DNA of 12,367 bases from JAAGZL01 sp050288625. Its GTDB lineage: Bacteria > Pseudomonadota > Gammaproteobacteria > Chromatiales > Chromatiaceae. The notes beneath the pieces were generated by a model, which saw nothing but the letters and a program-made list of their open reading frames with translations, made no database searches and was not told the DNA's origin. Each line of letters begins with the position of its first letter. Positions within the stretch are counted from its first letter, which is position 1. The stretch covers positions 1 to 12,367 of the forward strand of contig JBNKEE010000035.1 in the NCBI GenBank assembly GCA_050288625.1. The letters are read 5' to 3'. Made by a program: the position numbers and the translations under genes. Below are positions 1-6,279 of this stretch, piece after piece.

Positions 1-638
1 GACATGGCGGAGCACTCAATATGCCAACCAGGACGACCATCTCCCCAGGGAGATCCCCAGGCCGGCTCACCTGGTTTAGCCGCCTTCCACAACACGAAAT
101 CCAGTGGGTCGCGCTTCTTCTCTTCCACCTCTACCCGCTCACCTGCCCGCAGGTCTTCAATGGATTTTCCGGAAAGCTTGCCGTAGCCATCGAAGCTACC
201 GACCGAGTAGTAGACATCCCCATTGTCACCCACATAGGCGTGACCTTGGTCCAGCAGCCGCTGCACCATGGCAATGATCTCAGCGATATGGGTTGTGGCC
301 CTGGGCTCCGCACTGGGACGAAGTACGCCCAAGGCGTCCTCGTCCTCATGCATGGCATCTATGAAGCGCTCGGTCAGATCAGAAAAGGGTTCGCCGTTCT
401 CGTTGGCGCGGTTTATGATCTTGTCATCGATATCTGTAATGTTGCGAACATACTCGACCTGGTAGCCTTTTGCCTGCAAATAACGATAAATGACGTCAAA
501 TACCACCATAACCCTAGCATGGCCAAGATGGCATAAGTCATACACCGTCATGCCACAGACATACATACTGACCTTGCCGGCCTCTATTGGAATAAACTCT
601 TCTTTCTTGTTTGTGAGATCGTTATAGACCTTGAGCAT
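1..638 (-). CDS. cysS: Cysteinyl-tRNA synthetase, N-terminal part (runs off the left edge)
   Basis: Cytoplasmic class I aminoacyl-tRNA synthetase that charges tRNA-Cys with cysteine. Reading the minus strand from the ATG at 638 gives an open frame of 212 codons beginning MLKVYNDLTNKKEEF. Family landmarks are in order: the zinc-ligand stretch SMYVCGMTVYD near residues 26-36, the HIGH-type ATP signature as HLGH near residues 39-42, then VEYVRNITDIDDKIINRA, the IDAMHEDEDALGVL segment, and the GWHIECSAMS active-site stretch at the very edge. The full family length is about 460 residues, so the anticodon-binding half and the KMSKS loop lie outside the window. It is divergent from the cyclophilin/lpxH cluster, the arrangement known in E. 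coli. No strong Shine-Dalgarno site precedes the ATG. Identity is very secure; only the exact start is slightly open. Confidence 0.97.
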   Translation of the reverse strand, partial: MLKVYNDLTNKKEEFIPIEAGKVSMYVCGMTVYDLCHLGHARVMVVFDVIYRYLQAKGYQVEYVRNITDIDDKIINRANENGEPFSDLTERFIDAMHEDEDALGVLRPSAEPRATTHIAEIIAMVQRLLDQGHAYVGDNGDVYYSVGSFDGYGKLSGKSIEDLRAGERVEVEEKKRDPLDFVLWKAAKPGEPAWGSPWGDGRPGWHIECSAM

Positions 639-820
639 ATCTAAGTACCAGATAGTTGAACCACAGCCATGCGCATAGTAAACGAAACCAAGTGCACAAC
701 AAAGTGAAACTGGGGTTTCTCGCCTGAACTTTGTGCTTTATCATACATAGTTTCCAATTATCTTCAGGTCGGCGCCTTTCGCCCCCTGGTTGTAGCGCAA
801 ATAGAAGGAACCAATCAGAG
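639..820. promoter_or_regulatory. Divergent cysS / ppiA promoter region with a nested inverted repeat
   Basis: Non-coding stretch between two divergent genes, so promoters are expected in both directions. For cysS (minus strand) the best candidate is -10 TACTAT (680 to 675) with a weak -35 TTGTTG (702 to 697), 16-base spacer, giving a leader of about 30 nt. For ppiA (plus strand) a -10-like TATCAT lies at 739-744 without a convincing -35. A nested inverted repeat lies between them: GCACAACAAAGT (694-705) against ACTTTGTGC (729-737), enclosing GAAAC (706-710) and GTTTC (715-719). It could form a hairpin in either transcript or serve as a protein site. All of this is pattern reading. Confidence 0.35.
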
Positions 821-1399
821 ATGAAAAAACTGTTTTCCACACCGTTCCTGGTAACCCTGATCATCCTGGGGCTGTCATCCGCTGCCAACGCTGATAATCC
901 AAAGGTCCTATTCAAGACCAGCAAAGGTAACATAGAGCTTGAACTGTTTGCCGACAAGGCGCCTCTTTCCGTAAAAAACTTTCTTCGCTATGTAGATGAA
1001 GGCTTTTATAACGGAACCATCTTCCACCGCGTAATAAACAGCTTTATGATCCAGGGAGGTGGCTTTGGCAGTGATTTGCAGAAAAAAAACGCCCACGCCC
1101 CCATTAAAAATGAGGCAAACAATGGCCTGAAAAACAAACGCGGCACCATCGCTATGGCCAGAACCTCTGCACCCCACTCAGCTACTTCCCAATTCTTCAT
1201 CAACCATGTAGATAATACCAACCTGGATTATCCTGGCAGCGACGGCTGGGGCTACGCAGTTTTTGGCAAAGTGACAAAAGGCATGGACACCGTGGACAAA
1301 ATAGCCGATGTTTACACATTGACAAAAAATGGCATGCGCAATGTTCCGGAAAAACAGGTCATTCTTATAAGCGCCGCCCGTGTACCTGCCGCAAAATAA
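821..1399 (+). CDS. ppiA: Periplasmic peptidyl-prolyl cis-trans isomerase, cyclophilin A type
   Basis: Cyclophilin that catalyses cis-trans isomerisation of proline peptide bonds, predicted to act in the periplasm. The 192-residue product begins MKKLFSTPFLVTLIILG, a short basic start plus hydrophobic core, and ends its signal peptide at SSAANA|DN (cleavage expected after residue 24). The catalytic core is intact: FHRV with Arg70, FMIQGGGF (residues 75-82) and SQFFIN (residues 123-128). The start at 821 places the signal peptide at the N terminus and has AGAAGGA 11 bases upstream; an in-frame start further upstream would put 30 non-conserved residues in front of the signal peptide. It is followed 45 bases later by a cytoplasmic paralogue that shares most of its core, so the pair looks like a tandem duplication with one copy given an export signal. 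Confidence 0.93.
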   Translation: MKKLFSTPFLVTLIILGLSSAANADNPKVLFKTSKGNIELELFADKAPLSVKNFLRYVDEGFYNGTIFHRVINSFMIQGGGFGSDLQKKNAHAPIKNEANNGLKNKRGTIAMARTSAPHSATSQFFINHVDNTNLDYPGSDGWGYAVFGKVTKGMDTVDKIADVYTLTKNGMRNVPEKQVILISAARVPAAK

Positions 1400-1444
1400 C
1401 GAATCACCAACAGCAACAAATCATCCATTTAGAGAGTTATTTTT

Positions 1445-1933
1445 ATGATTACATTCAAGACAAACCTCGGCGATATCACAATTGAGCTTGATGAGGAAAA
1501 TGCGCCTATCACCTCCGAGAACTTCACGCAGTATGTAAAAGACGGTCATTATGACGGCTGCATCTTTCATAGAGTCATTAATAACTTCATGATTCAGGGT
1601 GGTGGTTTCGAACCCGGCATGCAGGAAAAGGATACTCGCGCTCCAATCCAAAACGAGGCGAATAATGGTCTGAGCAATCTGACCGGCACCATCGCCATGG
1701 CCCGCACAATGGATCCACATTCAGCATCTGCACAGTTCTTTATCAACGTAGCGGACAACAAATTTCTGGACTACCCAGGGCAAGATGGTTGGGGGTATTG
1801 CGTATTTGGCAAGGTCTCCGAAGGTATGGATGTCGTCAACAAGATCAAGCTAGTCGAGACCGGTTTCAATAGCGGACATCAGGATGTGCCAGTAGAGGAT
1901 GTCGTCATCATAAAGGCTGAAATCACCGAATAA
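1445..1933 (+). CDS. ppiB: Cytoplasmic peptidyl-prolyl cis-trans isomerase, cyclophilin B type
   Basis: Single-domain cyclophilin of 162 residues, close to the usual PpiB length, with no signal peptide (MITFKTNLGDITIEL). The proline isomerase site is complete: FHRV with Arg43, FMIQGGGF (residues 48-55), GTIAMART (81-88) and SAQFFIN (95-101). The protein is predicted to be cytoplasmic and to assist folding of proline-containing chains. Upstream spacing to the exported paralogue is 45 bases, and the stop codon lies only 5 bases before the lpxH start, so ppiB and lpxH are almost certainly one transcript; the same ppiB-lpxH adjacency occurs in E. coli. The ribosome-binding site is modest (AGAGAG about 9 bases before ATG). 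Confidence 0.95.
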   Translation: MITFKTNLGDITIELDEENAPITSENFTQYVKDGHYDGCIFHRVINNFMIQGGGFEPGMQEKDTRAPIQNEANNGLSNLTGTIAMARTMDPHSASAQFFINVADNKFLDYPGQDGWGYCVFGKVSEGMDVVNKIKLVETGFNSGHQDVPVEDVVIIKAEITE

Positions 1934-1938
1934 CCATA

Positions 1939-2664
1939 ATGATTGATACCCTACTGGTATCAGACATACATTTGTCTGAAGAGAGACCAGCCACTGTAGA
2001 GATTTTCTTACGCTTCTTAAGTGACAAGGGTGCGCGCAGCCAGCGTCTGTATATCCTGGGAGACCTATTTGATGTCTGGGTAGGTGACGACGACCGAACT
2101 CCGCCTATACCTGAAATATTAAAGGGGCTGTCAGACATCTCTTCCAGAGGCTGCCAACTATTTTTTATCAGGGGTAACCGTGACTTCCTGATCGGTGATG
2201 AGTTCAGCAGAGAGACAGGATGCGCTCTGCTGCATGACTCTGCCATAATCAATATCTCAGGTGAATCCACCCTACTGATGCATGGAGACCTATTGGTAAC
2301 GAACGATGCTGATTACCAAAGAGACAGAGTCTACCTGCGCAGCGATCAATTCCGAGAAGAATTCCTTGGCAAGCCATTATCAGAACGTAAGGTTATTGCC
2401 GCCAGCCTACGGAAAAAGAGCATAGAGTCAAAAGGCGAGCTGCCGAAATCTGCTATGGATGTAGTTGATGGTACGGTTGAAGAGTATTTGCGTAAACATC
2501 ACACTTGGCAACTAATACACGGACATGTCCATACTCAGGGGGAATATGACCTACGCCTGGACGGAAGACCAGCAAAACGCTTTGTCCTGGGCGAATGGAA
2601 AGAGGATAAAGGCCCGTATCTGGTAAATCAGGGAAACGGTCTGGAATTTGCCACATTCAGGTAG
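1939..2664 (+). CDS. lpxH: UDP-2,3-diacylglucosamine pyrophosphohydrolase LpxH
   Basis: Peripheral inner-membrane enzyme of lipid A synthesis that hydrolyses UDP-2,3-diacylglucosamine to lipid X and UMP. The 241-residue product carries every metal-binding motif of the LpxH calcineurin-like phosphoesterases: DIH (Asp9, His11), GDLFDVWVGDD (Asp42), GNRDF (Asn80), the HGD containing His115, and HGHVH with His196 and His198. All sit one residue later than the corresponding E. coli positions, and the length matches the family. It starts 5 bases after the ppiB stop with no clear Shine-Dalgarno site of its own, so translation is probably coupled to ppiB. Its presence shows the organism makes lipid A by the LpxH route rather than LpxI. 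Confidence 0.96.
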   Translation: MIDTLLVSDIHLSEERPATVEIFLRFLSDKGARSQRLYILGDLFDVWVGDDDRTPPIPEILKGLSDISSRGCQLFFIRGNRDFLIGDEFSRETGCALLHDSAIINISGESTLLMHGDLLVTNDADYQRDRVYLRSDQFREEFLGKPLSERKVIAASLRKKSIESKGELPKSAMDVVDGTVEEYLRKHHTWQLIHGHVHTQGEYDLRLDGRPAKRFVLGEWKEDKGPYLVNQGNGLEFATFR

Positions 2665-2813
2665 AAGCCTGCCCTCTAGGCAAAAAATAAACCTGATAAA
2701 TCACCCACAGGAGTTGGGCTCTAAACATAATAGCTTCCATAAAACCCAAAAGATTTCCACTATGCTGCCGATAATGGTTTATCAACCTAGACCATTGGGG
2801 AAATCTACGCCTT
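2665..2813 (+). promoter_or_regulatory. Spacer between lpxH and the kinase gene; possible promoter
   Basis: This 149-base AT-rich spacer has no believable gene. It is long enough to carry a separate promoter for the kinase gene. The best-spaced hexamers found are TTCCAT (2735-2740) and CACTAT (2758-2763), 17 bases apart and both poor matches, so a sigma70 promoter is only a guess. A short stem GCCT/AGGC at 2667-2681 is followed by A rather than T residues and does not make a plus-strand intrinsic terminator. GGGGA at 2797-2801 is the only Shine-Dalgarno-like sequence before the kinase ATG, with a long 12-base spacing. Confidence 0.25.
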
Positions 2814-5204
2814 ATGCAACAGATCGGGCGCTTCACTGTAAAAAAGAAACTAGGAGAAGGCGGTCAGGGAACGGCATACCTATGCACCGACCCTGAACTA
2901 CAACGCTACGTCACCATTAAACTGTTTGAAAATAGACAAGGCCTTCTCTCAAGCGACGTAAGCGAGTTTCTGAATGAAGCGCGCAGCATAAGTCACATCC
3001 AGCATCCTAACATCGTCTCTATCTTTGATGTTGGCAAGCAAGACAATAAGCCCTACCTGGTATTTGAGTATGTTAAAGGGGAATTGCTTTCGGATCGCCT
3101 CAATCAAAAGCATCTTAACCTGAACTTAGCTCTGGACATTGCCACTGGCATCATCTCCGGAGTAGCTCAGGTACATAAGGATGGCATAGTCCATCGTGAC
3201 CTAAAACCTGCCAATATAATGCTGGATGGAAACGCTACCCCAAAGATCATGGATTTCGGTATAGCCAGGATACTGAGGTCATCAAACGGCAAAGACACCA
3301 TGTTGACGGGAACCCCCAGATATATGGCTCCCGAGTATATTTCCCACGGCCGAGTAAGCCTGCAAATGGATATATTCGCGCTGGGGGCAATCCTATATGA
3401 AATGGTTACGGGAAGACGTGCCTTTACCGGCGCGGACCCCAGCACATTGCTGAACAATATAAAGAGCAAACAGGTCAAACCACCATCCTCGATAAACCAT
3501 GAGGTGGGAGAAAGACTAGACGGAATAATTCTCAGGGCATTGGAGAAAGACCCTAGCTCACGCTATGCCAACGCCGGAGAGATGCTCAACGCACTTATCG
3601 AATATAGAGAGGCAGCAGACCGATCAACCGGTGACATAAGATCGTCTAAAGGAACCATAGAGTTTCTACTACGCAGGATGCAACGCCAAAGCGATTTCCC
3701 CGCCCTGTCCGAATCTATCAGGACCCTTAACCGGCTCACATCCTCCGAAGAGGAAGATGCCAATCGCCTGGCAAGCGTCATTATGAGTGATTTCGCCCTG
3801 GTGAATAAGCTACTTAAGGTGGTGAACTCTGCCTACTATAGCCGTTTCGCCGGCAAGATCGGAACTGTGTCCAGAGCTATTGTGGTACTAGGGGTAAAGA
3901 CTATACGCTCTATAGCAGCGTCTCTAATATTCTTTGAACACCTGCATAACAAAGCCCAAGCAACTCAACTCAAGAATGAGATAGCGTCTTCAATATATAG
4001 CGCCGCTTTTGCCAGACAAGCTGCTGAGAACGCCGGCATGAAGCACGTGGAAGAAAGTTTTTTATGCGGCATGCTGCACAACCTGGGAAAAATACTGGTT
4101 ACCTATTATCTACATGGCGAAAGTGAAGAGGTGGCGCGCCTGGTAAATCAACAAGACCTCCCTCAAGAGCAGGCTGAGGTTAAGGTCTTGGGAATGACGT
4201 TTAGTGATATCGGCATTGCGATTGCCAAACAGTGGAATTTTCCCAATACCATTACCACCGGCATGGTCAAGATAGATCCAGACAACCCAGGAGATCTAAA
4301 AGATAGTGATGTAAAACTAAGGTGCATAGCCAACTTTGCCAACGAAGCCACCAGAATACTCGGTAGCGAACAAGGTCAGGATGAAGAAAACACCCAGGCA
4401 TTGTTAAAAAGGTATCGCAATGCTCTCGCGGTTACCGGAAAGAGATTTGACCAAATGGCTAAAGAGGCCAAGGTTGAATTTAGTGAACTGAGTGGTGGTC
4501 TGATCGAAAAGGCCAAAGAGGATTCCGTAATATACCATCTCTACAAAAACCAGAAGAAGGATGATGAACAAGAGAAAGAAAGGGAAAACCCTGGTCAGAA
4601 CATCACCCAGACTCTACAGATAAGTCCGGATGAGGAACCAAAGACAAACAAACAGATCAATCAACCCAAGTCAGACCAATCCACAGATAATGCTGAGGCC
4701 ATTCTTACCGAAGGGCTGCAAGAAATAACCAGCATGATGCTGGAAGAGCATGTAAATCTCGGTCAGATATTCAACGTCGTCATAGAGACCATCTATCGCG
4801 CATTTGCCTACAAACATGTAATCCTGGTATTACACGACAGGAAAAAGAAAGAATATTGCGCCAAGATGGGTTTTGGTGCAGAAGTAGATAAACTTACCCC
4901 TCACTTTCGTTTTCCTATAACATTTAGTTCAAACGTATTCCACGCAGCGGTGCATAATGACGTCGACCTTTACATAGAAGACGCATCTGATAAGAAGATA
5001 AAAATCAATATACCTGAATGGTACAAAAAGATACTTAGTGTCGGATCATTTTATATCTTCCCTTTGGTTGTCAATCAACGACCGCTGGGACTGATATACG
5101 CAGATCACGCAAAACCAGGAGGGGTTCGTCTAAACAAAAAACAGCTTAACCTGGTAAAAGCGCTGCGCAATCAGTTGATATTGGCCATAAAATCCAGAGC
5201 ATAA
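2814..5204 (+). CDS. Ser/Thr protein kinase - HDOD - GAF fusion protein
   Basis: A 796-residue cytoplasmic regulator with three modules. Residues 5-265 are a Hanks-type kinase with all key residues: glycine loop GEGGQGTAY (14-22), VTIK with Lys36, helix-C Glu55, HRDLKPAN (127-134, catalytic Asp129), DFG (147-149), GTPRYMAPE (166-174) and Arg250. It should therefore be active. Residues about 280-480 form an HDOD domain (IEFLLRRMQRQSDFPALSES, then MSDFALVNKLLKVVNSAYYS, and MLHNLGK with His422-Asn423 where HD hydrolases have His-Asp), so it is expected to be a non-hydrolytic signalling fold. A charged, Gln/Lys/Glu-rich linker (about 560-625) leads to a GAF-like sensory domain (about 640-796). 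No transmembrane segment is evident. Ligand, substrate and output are unknown. The gene stands alone between lpxH and a convergent cassette. Confidence 0.92.
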   Translation: MQQIGRFTVKKKLGEGGQGTAYLCTDPELQRYVTIKLFENRQGLLSSDVSEFLNEARSISHIQHPNIVSIFDVGKQDNKPYLVFEYVKGELLSDRLNQKHLNLNLALDIATGIISGVAQVHKDGIVHRDLKPANIMLDGNATPKIMDFGIARILRSSNGKDTMLTGTPRYMAPEYISHGRVSLQMDIFALGAILYEMVTGRRAFTGADPSTLLNNIKSKQVKPPSSINHEVGERLDGIILRALEKDPSSRYANAGEMLNALIEYREAADRSTGDIRSSKGTIEFLLRRMQRQSDFPALSESIRTLNRLTSSEEEDANRLASVIMSDFALVNKLLKVVNSAYYSRFAGKIGTVSRAIVVLGVKTIRSIAASLIFFEHLHNKAQATQLKNEIASSIYSAAFARQAAENAGMKHVEESFLCGMLHNLGKILVTYYLHGESEEVARLVNQQDLPQEQAEVKVLGMTFSDIGIAIAKQWNFPNTITTGMVKIDPDNPGDLKDSDVKLRCIANFANEATRILGSEQGQDEENTQALLKRYRNALAVTGKRFDQMAKEAKVEFSELSGGLIEKAKEDSVIYHLYKNQKKDDEQEKERENPGQNITQTLQISPDEEPKTNKQINQPKSDQSTDNAEAILTEGLQEITSMMLEEHVNLGQIFNVVIETIYRAFAYKHVILVLHDRKKKEYCAKMGFGAEVDKLTPHFRFPITFSSNVFHAAVHNDVDLYIEDASDKKIKINIPEWYKKILSVGSFYIFPLVVNQRPLGLIYADHAKPGGVRLNKKQLNLVKALRNQLILAIKSRA

Positions 5205-5226
5205 CCTTAGGCCCTAACTGGCTAAT
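5205..5226. terminator. Small imperfect hairpin at the convergent gene ends
   Basis: TTAGGCC (5207-5213) and GGCTAA (5220-5225) can pair around a CTAACT loop with one bulged G, between the kinase stop (5202-5204) and the stop of the LAB_N gene (5214-5216). It could slow transcripts arriving from both sides, but there is no T-tract on either strand, so it is not a standard intrinsic terminator. Low confidence. Confidence 0.2.
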
Positions 5227-5519
5227 CTAGATTTGTGAGTAATATCTAAATAGAGATTGTACAGCGCAATACAGGCTGGGAACGCATTAGATAGTATCCC
5301 CACAGAATCATTCTTTCCGAATATGAAGTAAGACAACAACAATAGGCTTCCTGTCAAACTCATTAACCAGAAGGTGCGCGGGAAGGTGGGCTTTTTCTCT
5401 TTGGTGGAAGATATGAGTTGAACAACCCATCTGCCGGCGAACATGAGTACACCGGTATAACCTATTATCTTCCATGGCGTAACCGACGCGCCTAAAAACT
5501 CAAATAGAACTTCATTCAT
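5214..5519 (-). CDS. Small LAB_N-domain membrane protein (lipid A biosynthesis N-terminal-like)
   Basis: A 101-residue inner-membrane protein with three predicted hydrophobic helices (about 17-37, 49-68, 74-93). It matches the pattern of the LAB_N family, named after the N-terminal region of some LpxB proteins: PWKIIGYTG (15-23), GRWVVQ (29-34), FPRTFWLMSLTGSLLLLSY (46-64), and a polar Asn-Asp pair at 70-71 before the third helix. It lacks any LpxB catalytic domain. From memory, this family is placed with the PQ-loop/SWEET-like three-helix transport proteins, which would fit a lipid-flipping or accessory role, but no function is demonstrated. It lies 29 bases downstream of the GT2 gene on the same strand, last in the cassette. 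AGG just before the ATG and AAGG further up are possible ribosome sites. Confidence 0.85.
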   Translation of the reverse strand: MNEVLFEFLGASVTPWKIIGYTGVLMFAGRWVVQLISSTKEKKPTFPRTFWLMSLTGSLLLLSYFIFGKNDSVGILSNAFPACIALYNLYLDITHKSRLAS

Positions 5520-5548
5520 TTCCTGTCTACCTTATGTTCACTCCGTAA

Positions 5549-6271
5549 TTACTCGCGCTCTTCAATTGCGGTTATTCTCGCTCTTCTCTGCAACCATCTA
5601 ACACCAAAGATATCCACTATCCCTACCCATAGACGGTTGTGTAGGCCATATTTCGATACGCCGGCAACACGATGTCTATGATTTACCTCTACTGACACGG
5701 TCTTGCCTCCGTTTCGCTGAATCAGGGCCGGCAAGAAGCGATGCATATGGTCAAAATACGGAAGCTCCAAAAATGCCTCACGGGAAAAAAGCTTAAGGCC
5801 GCATCCGGTATCAGGCGTTGCATCACGCAACAAACGGGAACGGACTCCGTTAGCGACTTTGGATGATATCTTCTTTATCCAGCTGTCCTGACGTTTTTTA
5901 CGATAGCCAGCCACCATCTGCAGGCTTTCATCCCCGGAGCTAGCCTTGAGCATCTCCATCATGGCCGGGATATCTGAGGGGTCATTCTGACCATCCCCAT
6001 CCAAAGTGGCAATCCAATCTGATCTGGCAGCCTTAACGCCGTTGCGTACGGCTGTACTTTGACCACTGTTTCGTTCGTGTCTCAGATGCCTGAACTGCGA
6101 ATATTCCCGACGCAGCCTAAGTAACACATCACCAGACGAGTCGTTACTGCAATCATCCACAAAGATTACTTCATATTTATATCTGCCATCCAAGGCTGAG
6201 CGAATCTCCTCAGCCAGAATTGGAATATTCTCAGCCTCATTGAATACAGGAATTACAATGGAAAGGTCCAT
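5549..6271 (-). CDS. Family 2 glycosyltransferase, polyprenyl-phosphate sugar transferase type
   Basis: Predicted GT-A fold enzyme of the dolichyl-phosphate mannosyltransferase/ArnC type, which moves a sugar from a nucleotide donor onto a polyprenyl phosphate on the cytoplasmic side. The 240-residue chain starts with SIVIPVFNEAENI (4-16), followed by FVDDCSNDSS (37-46), NSGQSTAVRNG (68-78), the metal-binding LDGDGQNDP (90-98, Asp91/Asp93), DTGCGLKLF (154-162) and HRFLPALIQRNGG (177-189). There are no C-terminal transmembrane helices, unlike ArnC, so it is a soluble or peripheral Dpm1-like form. The donor sugar cannot be read from sequence. It begins 8 bases after the stop of the GT39 gene, with GAGAT as a likely ribosome site, so the two are in one operon and presumably act in sequence. 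Confidence 0.92.
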   Translation of the reverse strand: MDLSIVIPVFNEAENIPILAEEIRSALDGRYKYEVIFVDDCSNDSSGDVLLRLRREYSQFRHLRHERNSGQSTAVRNGVKAARSDWIATLDGDGQNDPSDIPAMMEMLKASSGDESLQMVAGYRKKRQDSWIKKISSKVANGVRSRLLRDATPDTGCGLKLFSREAFLELPYFDHMHRFLPALIQRNGGKTVSVEVNHRHRVAGVSKYGLHNRLWVGIVDIFGVRWLQRRARITAIEERE

Positions 6272-6279
6272 TTGCTATC

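Noticed and set aside
21..536. 171-codon plus-strand open frame at the left edge
   Set aside because: It is antisense to cysS, whose zinc-site and HIGH motifs read correctly on the minus strand; the plus-strand translation has no recognisable family pattern.
622..957. 111-codon minus-strand frame across the cysS/ppiA spacer
   Set aside because: It overlaps the cysS start and the ppiA signal peptide in antisense, with a Ser/Leu/Trp-rich product resembling no family.
2667..2686. GCCT/AGGC stem just after lpxH as an intrinsic terminator
   Set aside because: The stem has only 4 base pairs and is followed by A residues rather than T on the plus strand.
5214..5519. Calling the small LAB_N protein lipid-A-disaccharide synthase (LpxB)
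   Set aside because: It is only 101 residues with three membrane helices and has no glycosyltransferase domain; the similarity is only to the LAB_N region.
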